A program made the position numbers and the translations under genes. A stretch of 59,846 nt of DNA. Source: Eubacterium sp. UBA5416 (lineage in GTDB: Bacteria > Bacillota > Clostridia > Lachnospirales > Lachnospiraceae). Position 1 is the first letter of the stretch. Each line of letters opens with the position of its first letter. The notes below the pieces were generated by a model that had not been told where the DNA came from, made no database searches, and saw only the letters and a list, made by a program, of their open reading frames with translations. Of the stretch, positions 16,712-25,567 are shown piece by piece. The stretch spans positions 1 through 59,846 of the forward strand of contig DHNM01000071.1 in the NCBI GenBank assembly GCA_002409525.1, in the 5' to 3' direction.

Positions 16712-18736
16712 TCATTTTCCTCCTTCAATTTCCACATATTTTGTATTTGGATGGAACGGTTTGAATTCCCTTCCCCCACCTTCATAAAACTTTCCAAAAA
16801 ACTCAACATACTGGAGTCTGCAAGTGTGAACATAGGCCCCAAGCAGATTAATTGCAAGATTCATAGCGTGACCGACAATAAAAATAAGGACAAATAATAC
16901 AACACCAACGGGTCCTTTCCCCACCATGCTGCCCATCTGATTAATCACAGATGCTATTACACCTGTGGCAAGTCCCAGAGCCAGGAGCCTGGAATAAGAA
17001 AGTACATCCGACAGCCACCCTGTAATATTATACAAATCATAAGCACCCAGAGCAATCCGCACGAAAATATTTTTGTGATCTCTGCCTGAAAACATGAGAA
17101 TCCCCACAGCGCCCGCGACGGCCGATATTTCTGCTAGAGAATTAACAATCGACGGGAATGTGAATTTCATCTGTGATATCGATTCAAAAAGAGACGTGGG
17201 CAGTAATATGAAAATCAGCCCAAGCAAAAGCATCGTCCAAAACACTACGTCACAGAGAAATCCCATATAATCCCTGTCTCTTAAGCACATATACCCCTTG
17301 ATTGCAAGGCCTGTAAACATATGAATACAGCCAAACAGCATGGAGTAGACTAGCATTTTCATCGGATCGTCCAGTGGGACAAACCAAAGTGCCGGAAGCA
17401 GCGTCTCACCTTCAGCCAGTTTAACATGAAAAAAGGTTGTTGCAATCACATCAATGGCATCTCCGAAGATGCCTCCAAACATCAGTCCCCAGAAAACAGT
17501 AGAAAGCCCGCACCAGAAAAACAGCTGAATCGATTTTTTCAGATTTTCACCCATCCTTGGGAATTTAACCAATGCCACACCGCAGACGATGGATACAATT
17601 GCTCCATAAGCCGCGTCCGACAACATGATTCCAAACAAAAAGACATAAAAGACTGTCATGATAAAGGTGGGATCGATCTCTCCTTTCCGAGGCAGCCCGA
17701 AGGAAGTCAGCACCCCCTCTCCGGTACGGGCAAATTTATTGTTGTCAAGAATTACCGGTGCCTCCTCGTCGTCTTTGATATTCTCTATAAAGACAGCAGC
17801 ATCATAATTGCTCTCAAGTTCATTTTTTAATGTGTCAGCGCATCTCTCCGGAATATAACCTCCGATAGCAAACACACTTTGTGTCTGAGGAAGTTTACCC
17901 AGCACATCATATTTTTCTGCCCTCAGTTTGTAATAATCGGACATGAGCCTCAGATGATCTCTCTCATCTTTCAAGTCTTTTATCTTTAGAATCAGGTTTG
18001 AAATCTGTACATGTGCTTTATCAATCTCCGCCTCTATCTGAGTTACCTCATCCGCAGGTTTTCTTTTATACACACCGGAAGCTCGTGAAAATCCCAGTTT
18101 TCTCAAAGCATCTTCTGTCTCCTGTTCCTCTTCTTTCATACAAATGACAGCAAGATATGTCCTGTCCTGGTCACCGGATAATATCTCTATTTCAAACTTA
18201 TCCAAATCCGGGGCTATTTCTGCCATCTTTTCCATAAGCTGAACTTCATTCAGCGATTCCGGAAGCGTCCCTGCAAAGAAAGAACACCTTTTTGTCCCAG
18301 AGGTATTCAGAGGCACTGACAGGTTAAGCCATGGTTTTAACTCCTCTGTCTGATTTTCAAGTTTTACTATTTTGGCTTTTAAAGCAGAGATTTCTTTTTC
18401 CATACCAACCAGTTTTTCGGCGGTTTTCGAATATTCGGACCGTCTTGGAGCCGCGATATCATAGATATCTCCGTCCATTACTGCCTTTCCGGCGAGACTT
18501 GCGAAGACAGAAGTCTGTTCAGGTGCATACTGGTCTAATATTCCAAGCGCCTGTTCTGCCAGACGAACTCTGTTTTGAAATGCATTTTCAGCTCCGGAAG
18601 TATCCATTCGGTCAAATTCTTCTTTTGAATCCAGATCAACCTCCATCCAGCCAAGCTCCTGGAGATGCTCCAGAATAGATTTTCGATTCTGTTTCAATGC
18701 GCATATGCTGATGCGCCGCATCTGCATGACTGCCAT
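16712..18736 (-). CDS. atpI: V-type ATP synthase subunit I (membrane stator, a-type)
   Basis: A 674-residue subunit. The first 340 residues are soluble and rich in coiled coil (for example EKEISALKAKIVKLENQTEELK), forming the stator arm. The rest holds about seven to eight membrane helices, including the stretch GAYDLYNITGWLSDVLSYSRLLALGLATG, where the conserved Arg of SYSRLLALG opens the ion path at the rotor ring. It ends 1 base before the start of subunit K, whose ribosome site lies within the subunit I coding end. It is the second gene of the operon, after G/H. Confidence 0.95.
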   Translation of the reverse strand: MAVMQMRRISICALKQNRKSILEHLQELGWMEVDLDSKEEFDRMDTSGAENAFQNRVRLAEQALGILDQYAPEQTSVFASLAGKAVMDGDIYDIAAPRRSEYSKTAEKLVGMEKEISALKAKIVKLENQTEELKPWLNLSVPLNTSGTKRCSFFAGTLPESLNEVQLMEKMAEIAPDLDKFEIEILSGDQDRTYLAVICMKEEEQETEDALRKLGFSRASGVYKRKPADEVTQIEAEIDKAHVQISNLILKIKDLKDERDHLRLMSDYYKLRAEKYDVLGKLPQTQSVFAIGGYIPERCADTLKNELESNYDAAVFIENIKDDEEAPVILDNNKFARTGEGVLTSFGLPRKGEIDPTFIMTVFYVFLFGIMLSDAAYGAIVSIVCGVALVKFPRMGENLKKSIQLFFWCGLSTVFWGLMFGGIFGDAIDVIATTFFHVKLAEGETLLPALWFVPLDDPMKMLVYSMLFGCIHMFTGLAIKGYMCLRDRDYMGFLCDVVFWTMLLLGLIFILLPTSLFESISQMKFTFPSIVNSLAEISAVAGAVGILMFSGRDHKNIFVRIALGAYDLYNITGWLSDVLSYSRLLALGLATGVIASVINQMGSMVGKGPVGVVLFVLIFIVGHAMNLAINLLGAYVHTCRLQYVEFFGKFYEGGGREFKPFHPNTKYVEIEGGK

Positions 18737-18771
18737 AAACCATACCTCCCTTCAAAGATTAATGACATCTT

Positions 18772-19086
18772 TTAAGATTCCCGTATTTCCAGAATCAATG
18801 CTTCTGCAACCTTATCAGCCTTTTGATATGCATCCTTTCTCAAGCGATCCAGATAAACCTTTATCTGCTCTTTTGCTTTCTCATCATTTTTCGATTCTTC
18901 TTCCTTTTGAACCTGCCATCTGGACTTCCTGTTCTCCTCCAATTCGTCTTTTACCTTCGTTTGCTGCAAATCGGCCTCATTACTCGCCTCTTCACGAATT
19001 TGATCACCCTTATGTCTTGCATCCTCAATTTTCTTACCTGCCACTTCTTCTGCCTCCTGCACAGAATGTAAGATCGTATCGATCAA
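18772..19086 (-). CDS. V-type ATP synthase subunit G/H (peripheral stalk)
   Basis: A 104-residue, almost wholly helical and highly charged protein, predicted to pair with subunit E in the peripheral stalk. The sequence (EAEEVAGKKIEDARHKGDQI, then EEASNEADLQQTKVKDELEE) has the right-handed coiled-coil pattern of these subunits. It starts with TTG at 19086, 9 bases after GGAGG; a nearby GTG is followed at once by a stop. It is the first gene of the nine-gene V-ATPase operon (G/H-I-K-E-C-F-A-B-D). Confidence 0.85.
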   Translation of the reverse strand: MIDTILHSVQEAEEVAGKKIEDARHKGDQIREEASNEADLQQTKVKDELEENRKSRWQVQKEEESKNDEKAKEQIKVYLDRLRKDAYQKADKVAEALILEIRES

Positions 19087-19132
19087 TGTTACACACCTCC
19101 CTTTTATTCTGACAACTTATAGCTACGTAACA

Positions 19133-19138
19133 ATTATA
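19133..19138 (-). promoter_or_regulatory. Candidate -10 box of the V-ATPase operon
   Basis: A perfect TATAAT on the minus strand lies about 47 bases before the start codon of subunit G/H. A TACAAT sits 10 bases further upstream. No good -35 hexamer is seen at 17 bp. Confidence 0.4.
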
Positions 19139-19200
19139 TCCATTGTAACAGACTCATATAATTATTTATAGTCTTCTGACAGAATTCTTAATTAAAACAA

Positions 19201-19236
19201 AAAATCCGAGACAGGAAGCTCGATAAACGAGCTTCC
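19201..19236 (-). terminator. Terminator after the vWA gene
   Basis: A perfect 9-bp stem (GGAAGCTCG/CGAGCTTCC) with a 5-base loop at 19214-19236. On the minus strand it is followed by TGTCTCGGATTTTTTG, so the T-run starts 9 bases after the stem. The spacing is longer than ideal, but the orientation fits the end of the moxR-vWA transcript. Confidence 0.5.
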
Positions 19237-19419
19237 CACCCCAGAAGCTTACCTTCTTGAAAACGGATATGTCATACCCACCCCAACCGGATCTAGAATT
19301 CTATGAACTTAAAGTACTTCACTCATCCAACTGAAAATATTTATAATATCTTATTACAATTTATAATTAATAATGATACCTTGAATTATCCGATATGTCA
19401 ATACTCTCATAATTAATAT

Positions 19420-21228
19420 CTATAGTTCGATCTGTTTTACCAGATATCTCCCAACAATACTAGAAAATTCTGTAATATTTCTAATATAAGCAAAGTCTTT
19501 TCCAAAAATCATTCGCTCAGCCGGCAGATCTTGTTCTTCTCCTGCAAATACTCCCAGCACCGAGACACCCTGTCCGCGAAGTTTCCGCACTTCCCCTGCA
19601 GTATCCGAAATAGCATATTTGTCTTTGTATGGTGTCGGATTCTTATTTCCAGGGCGGTTCACTACAACATCATAAGGCTTCCCATCGCTTAGCACGATCA
19701 GAATCTTATGTTCTTCTTCCCTCTGGGCAAGCTGTGAGCCGATGGCTTTGATCGCAAGCCCGTCCCGGTTGTTCGCCGACGTCATATAGTCGAATATCCG
19801 TTCATTCCTCTTTCTGTCATCTTCATAATCCCGAAAGCGCTGCAAAACTGTATAGTCCCAGAATGTACAATAGCTGGTTACCCGGTGTGAGATGGACAGA
19901 TTGCTGAAAGCCTCACTTATGGTATACGCCTGAATTGCCACTTTTCCCTGACGTTTCCGCTGAGACCCGCTTGCATCAATCAGTACATCCACGACAAAGT
20001 CTATGGAATCCTGCCTGTTTTCTCGTATGAAAAGCTTTGGTTCCTGACATCTTCCCACCTTCCACATCAGCGATGGATTGATAACTCCCGCATCGGATCG
20101 GACAAAATCCTGCTGGTCATGCAGCATCATCGCCCGTTTCATCATATCCGTCAAAATCTGTATATTTCTTTTTACGATCCAGTGATTATCATGATATTGA
20201 AAGAGGTTCTTTTCCCTCAGCTTTCTCGCATATTCCAGCTGATAATTCTTTTTCACCGGATTACGAAGGATTCCCTCTGTGAAATACAGGCTGCATTCCT
20301 CATGAATCCCGCGGCACATCTGATTATTAATTGATTTCTCATCCTGAGGGGTGAGATAAGTCTTTCCATAATTCAGCCGCACATACAGATTCATCTTTTC
20401 CAATGCAGCCTCGTCCACGACCAGTACTTTCTTCTGCTTCTTCTCTTCTTCCTCAGGCTGTTCCGGTTCTGCCTTCTCTTCTCGTATGTCAAGTGTCGCC
20501 ATGGATTCGTTGATGCGCTCCAGATATACCTCCAGATTTTCCTCATACATTTCCTCAGAAAGGTAATCCTGCCAGGAATACTCTTTCAACTCGTCCAGTG
20601 TGACAGAAAGAACCTTGGAAAGACTGCCCTTCTTCTTTTCAAAATCCGGTTCCACAATTCGGTTATAGAGTTCATCGATTACGCGGATCACCAGGCCGGT
20701 ATCCTCTGTGTTCTGAAGAGAATGGACTAGTTTCAGACAGCGCGTGTTCAGTTTTGTGGTAAGGATCGTTCCATCCAATATTTCCCGAAGATAAGCCGCT
20801 TCAAGCAGTCCCGCCGGAGAGGAAGATAAGGCTTTGAACTCCTGGTCAAGAATTTCTTCGCATGCCTTTTTTCGTATTGCTCTGACTCCCTCTCTCTCCT
20901 GAATCAGACGATCGCAGACTGCCTCCTCGATACATAAAGAAGAAACCATAAGCAGCGGTGCTTCCTCAGCCTGCATAAAAACCTTCTTCACAAGATACAT
21001 GGATAGCTGCTCCTGATCGAGGTATCTCGCAAATGCACCCTGCTTAATGTTATCGTAAACCGCCGTATTTCTGGAAGTCAGAAAAGTCTCGACATCCGGC
21101 TTCACCTCGAGTGTATAATCACCGCTGACAGTCCACACAAGATTTTTGATTCTGTTTTCCAGCTCTAATCTACTTTCATCGATATGATCCTCCCCGGACA
21201 GCCCATCTGCCGGATGATATTCTCTCAA
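19420..21228 (-). CDS. vWA-domain protein (CobT/NorD-like) partnered with a MoxR ATPase
   Basis: A 602-residue soluble protein. The first 270 residues are helical and charged, ending in an acidic/Gln-Glu stretch (EEKAEPEQPEEEEKKQKK). The C-terminal 220 residues form a von Willebrand A domain with the MIDAS motif DASGS (VVDVLIDASGSQRKRQGK), a conserved Thr/Ser region and LIVLSDGKPYD. CobT, NorD and CbbO share this layout; each is a metal-dependent adaptor for an AAA+ partner that remodels an enzyme or inserts a metal. An ATG lies at 21243 without a ribosome site. GGGAGGG then stands 6 bases before the TTG at 21228, which is preferred. The client protein is unknown. Confidence 0.82.
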   Translation of the reverse strand: MREYHPADGLSGEDHIDESRLELENRIKNLVWTVSGDYTLEVKPDVETFLTSRNTAVYDNIKQGAFARYLDQEQLSMYLVKKVFMQAEEAPLLMVSSLCIEEAVCDRLIQEREGVRAIRKKACEEILDQEFKALSSSPAGLLEAAYLREILDGTILTTKLNTRCLKLVHSLQNTEDTGLVIRVIDELYNRIVEPDFEKKKGSLSKVLSVTLDELKEYSWQDYLSEEMYEENLEVYLERINESMATLDIREEKAEPEQPEEEEKKQKKVLVVDEAALEKMNLYVRLNYGKTYLTPQDEKSINNQMCRGIHEECSLYFTEGILRNPVKKNYQLEYARKLREKNLFQYHDNHWIVKRNIQILTDMMKRAMMLHDQQDFVRSDAGVINPSLMWKVGRCQEPKLFIRENRQDSIDFVVDVLIDASGSQRKRQGKVAIQAYTISEAFSNLSISHRVTSYCTFWDYTVLQRFRDYEDDRKRNERIFDYMTSANNRDGLAIKAIGSQLAQREEEHKILIVLSDGKPYDVVVNRPGNKNPTPYKDKYAISDTAGEVRKLRGQGVSVLGVFAGEEQDLPAERMIFGKDFAYIRNITEFSSIVGRYLVKQIEL

Positions 21229-21263
21229 GTAATTCCCTCCCATCCATCAATATTTTCCCCTGT

Positions 21264-22181
21264 TCAGAAAACGTCTTCAGGTGTCCACTCTTCTGGTATC
21301 CGTGTCATCACCACATCCTGTACGATTTCTTTTTCGAAAATGTCAAAGCATTTATTGGTGATGCCCATCTTTGCCGCCAGTGAAGGCGCAAGTCCCTGAC
21401 GTATCGTCCTGATGGCACCGGTCATTCCCCGGAGGTCCACAGGTTTCGTCGAGATCTCTCCGTGTTCGGCCTTCAGCTGGAGATCCAGAAACAGGCCCGC
21501 CCACTGTTTTCTCGCGCGCTCTTTCATATCCGGAAACATCTGCTCTAAGATGAGCATCAGTGTGTCCTCGGTCTGTGAAGGCATATCAATAACCAGAAAA
21601 CGCGATACAAGGGCCTCGTTCAGCTCTTTGGTGCCTGCATATCCATAATTCATCGTTCCGATAAAACGGGCCGCCGGATGCAGATCGATCTTGTCATATC
21701 CGGGTACATCGATACTGCGGCGATAATCCAAAGTCGCATGCAGTACTGACACGGCATCATTTTTAGCCATGTTGATCTCATCTAAAACACCAAATCCGCC
21801 ATATTCAGCACAGCGGTAAATACTGCCTCTGCGCAGTGTGACTTCATCATTGCAGAATGTATCCGTTCCGATCAGTTCCGCGCTCGATGTATTCACATGA
21901 AAAGAGACATTATAGGAAGGCCTTCCAAATACCCACGCAAGGTTTTCCGCCAGCACGTTCTTCCCCGTCGCTTTCGAGCCTGTAAGCAGCAGATTTTCTC
22001 CCTCCAGAAGTGCCGCGACTGCCATCTCCAGTACTTCCCTTCCAAAATAAGGCATGGACGGCTTTAATACACGGTTTTTCACGTCTTCCTCTACACTATA
22101 TTTCTTACGAAATTCCGATACCGCATCAAGGAGTCCGGAATCTACGCCCTGTATCTTTAAATTTTTTAATTCTTCGGTCAA
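21264..22181 (-). CDS. MoxR-family AAA+ ATPase (NorQ/CbbQ-like)
   Basis: A 305-residue ATPase. Walker A is GSKATGKN (LLLTGSKATGKNVLAENLA), Walker B is GFGVLDEIN, and sensor 1 lies in FIGTMNYGY. The arginine finger region follows (ALVSRFLVIDMP). MoxR ATPases act with vWA proteins as chaperone pairs that activate enzymes or load cofactors, and the vWA partner is the next gene, 35 bases on. The ATG at 22211 overlaps a promoter-like TACAAT and has no ribosome site. The TTG at 22181 has GGAGG 8 bases upstream and is preferred. It sits 64 bases after nadC and may be transcribed with the NAD operon. Confidence 0.85.
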   Translation of the reverse strand: MTEELKNLKIQGVDSGLLDAVSEFRKKYSVEEDVKNRVLKPSMPYFGREVLEMAVAALLEGENLLLTGSKATGKNVLAENLAWVFGRPSYNVSFHVNTSSAELIGTDTFCNDEVTLRRGSIYRCAEYGGFGVLDEINMAKNDAVSVLHATLDYRRSIDVPGYDKIDLHPAARFIGTMNYGYAGTKELNEALVSRFLVIDMPSQTEDTLMLILEQMFPDMKERARKQWAGLFLDLQLKAEHGEISTKPVDLRGMTGAIRTIRQGLAPSLAAKMGITNKCFDIFEKEIVQDVVMTRIPEEWTPEDVF

Positions 22182-22209
22182 TATTTTTTCCTCCGCATGA
22201 TTTGTATTC

Positions 22210-22239
22210 ATTGTAGCAAATATACAGGAGGATTTCCAA
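22210..22239 (-). promoter_or_regulatory. Candidate promoter of the moxR-vWA pair
   Basis: TTGGAA (minus strand, 22234-22239) and TACAAT (22210-22215) are 18 bp apart, between nadC and moxR. If used, transcription would start near 22203, after the ATG at 22211, which again favours the TTG at 22181. Confidence 0.35.
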
Positions 22240-22245
22240 TATAAT

Positions 22246-23088
22246 TTATTTTTCCCGGTTAAACTTCAGACTGATATCCAGTGCCCGGACCGAATGAGTA
22301 AGAGCGCCACATGAGATGATATCGACTCCGGTTTGTGCTATGGCGGCAATACGGTCTTCATCCACATTACCGGAAGCCTCAAGCAGCACACGATGATCTG
22401 CGAAAGCGACCGCCTTTTTCATTTCCCCGGTGTCCATATTATCGAGCATCACGATATCCGCCTCAGCCTGAATGGCCTCCTCAAGCTGGCATAGATTCTC
22501 GACTTCCACTTCTATTTTCACCGGAAAGGGAGCCTTATCTTTCGCAAGAGAAACTGCTCTGGCTATGGAACCTACCGCCGCAATATGGTTGTCCTTAATC
22601 ATCACAAGGTCTGAAAGATTCATTCTGTGATTGACGCCCCCGCCGACTGTAACTGAATATTTATCAAGCATGCGAAAGCCCGGAAGTGTCTTGCGGGTAT
22701 CTGTAATCCGCACCGGATAATCTCTGACAAGTTCACACATACGGTGTGTCTTCGTGGCAATTCCGCTCATTCGCTGCAGAATATTGAGTGCCACTCTCTC
22801 TCCGCTCAATATGGCGCGGGTATTTCCCTTTATTTCGGCGATCTTCTCCCCCGGTAAAACGGTACAGCCGTCCGTCTTTTTCATCTGGAAAATGATCCCT
22901 GCATCCAGTAGATGAAACACTCTGTCCGCAGCATCCATACCTGCCAGTACTCCTTCTTCTTTTGCATAAAGTGCACACTGCGACTGCTGCGAAGCCGAAA
23001 TCAGGCTGTCCGTCGTCACATCTCCGCAGTCAATATCCTCCCTTAAAGCGGATCTCAAAAAGTCGTCTAAAACCAATTCATTTATCAT
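22246..23088 (-). CDS. nadC: Nicotinate-nucleotide pyrophosphorylase (quinolinate phosphoribosyltransferase)
   Basis: A 280-residue cytoplasmic enzyme that joins quinolinate and PRPP to give nicotinate mononucleotide, CO2 and pyrophosphate. The family signatures are REDIDCGDVTTDSL, SGIATKTHRMCEL, DTRKTLPGFRMLDKYSVTVGGGVNHRMNL and IKDNHIAAVG, with LEASGNVDEDRI and GVDIISCGALTHS near the end (phosphate-binding). The length is normal. Its start overlaps the nadB stop by 4 bases. It is the last enzyme gene of the NUDIX-nadA-nadB-nadC operon. Confidence 0.97.
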   Translation of the reverse strand: MINELVLDDFLRSALREDIDCGDVTTDSLISASQQSQCALYAKEEGVLAGMDAADRVFHLLDAGIIFQMKKTDGCTVLPGEKIAEIKGNTRAILSGERVALNILQRMSGIATKTHRMCELVRDYPVRITDTRKTLPGFRMLDKYSVTVGGGVNHRMNLSDLVMIKDNHIAAVGSIARAVSLAKDKAPFPVKIEVEVENLCQLEEAIQAEADIVMLDNMDTGEMKKAVAFADHRVLLEASGNVDEDRIAAIAQTGVDIISCGALTHSVRALDISLKFNREK

Positions 23089-24629
23089 ATTGCCCTCCGT
23101 TCCTCTGTCATGAAGTGACTTCCAATGCTGTGCCGGTTTTCTGCTGCCGCCGCAAGAATCAGGCCGGCGGTCTCATACATGTTCGCTGTCTCCCATTCCT
23201 GTCGGGTAAACAGCTTAGAAGAAATGCATCGTTTTCGCGTATCGTCTATGTCTTTCCATGCACTGCGCAGATTTATTTCGCTGCGTAGAATACCCGCATC
23301 GGCCTGCATCCGACTGCGCAGCTGCTCCCGCAGCTTTTTCGCCTCTGTCATTCCATGATTTCGTCCCACGACATATCGATAATCTTTCCCGTACATTGGT
23401 CCGACCGTGCGCCCTGTGATATCACAAGCCACACGGCGGCCAAATACCACCGCTTCCAAAAGAGAATTGCTCGCCAGCCGGTTAGCACCGTGAACGCCTG
23501 TACACGCACATTCTCCGACTGCGTACAGACCGGCAAGATTCGTACGCCCATGATAATCCGTGTGGATTCCGCCCATAAAATAATGCTCACATGGAGCCAC
23601 CGGTATTCGATCCTCAGCCATATCGATGCCATTCTTCCGGCACTCGGCATAAATCATTGGGAATCGTGCAGTGAGAAAGTTTCTGCCCTTTTCTGTGATA
23701 TCAAGATAGACACATGGACTGCCTGTCTGAACCATCTGATCATAGATGGCCCGTGCTACGATATCCCGGGGTGCCAGTTCCTGCCTTTTATCATAGGAGG
23801 GCATAAAGCGCTCTCCCTTAGAATTGAGCAGAACCGCACCCTCTCCACGTACTGTTTCCGATATCAGAAACGCCCGTTCCATTTTCCGGGGCGTGTAAAG
23901 CGCGGTCGGATGAAACTGAATATATTCCATGGAACAAGTATCTACACCGGCACGATGTGCCATAGCTTCCCCGTCTCCGGTCAGTGTCACGGAATTCGTA
24001 CTTATCGGGTAAAGCTGACCGATTCCCCCTGCAGCCAGGACAAAATGATCGGCTGTCAGATAAAGTTTTCTGCCGTCCTTTTCCGCGATAACACCGATAC
24101 ATCTGCCATCATCCGTCACAAGATCCAGCGCAAAGGTGTCTTCCATAATCTGGATATTTTCTCTCTCGATACAATCTGCCATCAGCACATCCATGATTCC
24201 CTTTCCCGTCGCATCCCGGTTAACGTGAAGGATTCGTTTCATGCAGTGGCCGCCTTCCAGTGAGCGGAGAAGAGTACCGTCTTCTCCCCGGTCGAACTGT
24301 ACGCCCAGATCTGTCAGGCTTTGTATCGCAGCCTCAGATTCCTTCACAAGAATCCGTACAGCCTGCTTATCATTTACTCCACAGCCGGCCTTTAAGGTAT
24401 CCTGAACATGCAGGTCACAGTCATCCCCGCCGATCGTTGCCGCAATTCCGCCCTGCGCGAGATATGAATCGGAATCCGTCCATTTCCGCTTACAGAGCAC
24501 TGCGGTTTTCATGGAACGCGGAAGTCCCAGAGCGCAGGTAAGTCCTGCAAGCCCTGCTCCTACGATTACTGCATCAAAGTGCAGCCGCTGCATGTCAGCC
24601 GTATCAAAATCAATCAGATATTCTTTCAA
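23085..24629 (-). CDS. nadB: L-aspartate oxidase
   Basis: A 514-residue FAD enzyme that oxidises L-aspartate to iminoaspartate, the first step of de novo NAD synthesis. It has the dinucleotide-binding motif VGAGLAGLTCALGL and the succinate-dehydrogenase-like signatures SYLAQGGIAA, GGHCMKRILH, MEYIQFHPTAL, RGEGAVLLNSKGERFM, MGGIHTDYHGRTNLAGLYAVGECACTGVHGANRLASNSLLE. An ATG at 24653 overlaps the nadA stop. GGAGG lies inside that stretch, 9 bases before the TTG at 24629, which gives the usual start (MKEYLIDFDT), so TTG is preferred. In anaerobes such enzymes can use fumarate as electron acceptor. Confidence 0.95.
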   Translation of the reverse strand: MKEYLIDFDTADMQRLHFDAVIVGAGLAGLTCALGLPRSMKTAVLCKRKWTDSDSYLAQGGIAATIGGDDCDLHVQDTLKAGCGVNDKQAVRILVKESEAAIQSLTDLGVQFDRGEDGTLLRSLEGGHCMKRILHVNRDATGKGIMDVLMADCIERENIQIMEDTFALDLVTDDGRCIGVIAEKDGRKLYLTADHFVLAAGGIGQLYPISTNSVTLTGDGEAMAHRAGVDTCSMEYIQFHPTALYTPRKMERAFLISETVRGEGAVLLNSKGERFMPSYDKRQELAPRDIVARAIYDQMVQTGSPCVYLDITEKGRNFLTARFPMIYAECRKNGIDMAEDRIPVAPCEHYFMGGIHTDYHGRTNLAGLYAVGECACTGVHGANRLASNSLLEAVVFGRRVACDITGRTVGPMYGKDYRYVVGRNHGMTEAKKLREQLRSRMQADAGILRSEINLRSAWKDIDDTRKRCISSKLFTRQEWETANMYETAGLILAAAAENRHSIGSHFMTEERRAI

Positions 24630-24652
24630 AAGTCTTATCCTCCATTCCTGCA

Positions 24653-25567
24653 TTACAGATGTAACATTCGATCCAGACTGGTAAACGCCTTTTTTCGAAT
24701 CAGCTCCGGAACCTTTACCTCATTGTCCATATGTAACAGAACATCACGGACTTTTGTCAATGAAGTCTTTTTCATGTTTACACACAGAAGATTTCCCGAC
24801 AGCATAGTAAAATGAGCATCTGGTCTCAGGAAACGCATTTCTTCCAGTACACCCATCTCCGTGCCAATGATAAATTCGTTTCGATCCGAGTCTTTTACAT
24901 AGTCAATCAGCTGTGCCGTGCTTCCGACAAAATCTGCGAGCCCGCGAACCTCTGACGGAACTTCAGGATGAACCAGCAGCAGGGCATCCGGATGGGAAGA
25001 ACGTACCTGATATACCTGTTCCGCCGAAGTGCGCGCGTGTACAATACATCCTCCGTCCCAGGCAAGGATCTTCTTTTCGGGAACCTGTTCTGCCACAAAG
25101 GAAGCCAGATTACAATCCGGTACAAACAGGATTTCCTTTTCCGGAACTGACCGTACTACTGAAACGGCATTGGACGAGGTACAACAGATATCACTTTCCG
25201 CCTTCACTTCCGCACTGGTGTTGATATAGCAGACCACCGCCGCATCGGGATGCTCTGCTTTTGCCCTGCGCAGCTGCTCACCCGTGATGCCCTCTGCCAA
25301 TGGACACCCGGCGTCTCTGGCCGGAAGCAGAACCTTTTTCTGAGGCGAGAGGATACTGGCACTCTCTGCCATAAAGTGCACGCCGCAAAAGACGATGACA
25401 CTTTGTCTGCCCTTTGCCGCCTCTTTGCTCAGCGCAAAGGAATCGCCGACCAGATCCGCAATTTCCTGGATCTCCGGAGGCTGATAGTTATGTGCAAGTA
25501 TCACAGCATCCCGCTGCTTTTTCAGCGTTTCAATTTCATCAGCCAATTTCAGATCATATTCAATCAT
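24653..25567 (-). CDS. nadA: Quinolinate synthase A
   Basis: A 304-residue [4Fe-4S] enzyme that condenses iminoaspartate with dihydroxyacetone phosphate to give quinolinate. Motifs: ILAHNYQPPEIQEIADLVGDS, VFCGVHFMAESA, the three cluster cysteines in DAGCPLAEG, SDICCTSSNA and SGNLLCVNMKKTS, and CIVHARTSAE. It is the expected length for the short clostridial form. Its start overlaps the NUDIX gene stop by 4 bases, and its stop overlaps the possible ATG of nadB by 1. Confidence 0.97.
   Translation of the reverse strand: MIEYDLKLADEIETLKKQRDAVILAHNYQPPEIQEIADLVGDSFALSKEAAKGRQSVIVFCGVHFMAESASILSPQKKVLLPARDAGCPLAEGITGEQLRRAKAEHPDAAVVCYINTSAEVKAESDICCTSSNAVSVVRSVPEKEILFVPDCNLASFVAEQVPEKKILAWDGGCIVHARTSAEQVYQVRSSHPDALLLVHPEVPSEVRGLADFVGSTAQLIDYVKDSDRNEFIIGTEMGVLEEMRFLRPDAHFTMLSGNLLCVNMKKTSLTKVRDVLLHMDNEVKVPELIRKKAFTSLDRMLHL

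Larger units (their letters stand above)
19087..19419. other. Intergenic stretch: V-ATPase promoter region and upstream terminator
   Basis: The 333 bases contain a TATAAT (minus strand, 19133-19138) about 45 bases before the TTG start of the V-ATPase operon, and the terminator hairpin of the vWA gene (19214-19236). A G-rich segment follows, where GGGGTGGG occurs twice on the minus strand (about 19237-19244 and 19278-19285). The rest, 19300-19419, is AT-rich and shows nothing coding. Confidence 0.6.

Noticed and set aside
23355..24263. Plus-strand 302-codon frame opposite nadB
   Set aside because: It is the shadow of nadB, which shows all family motifs.
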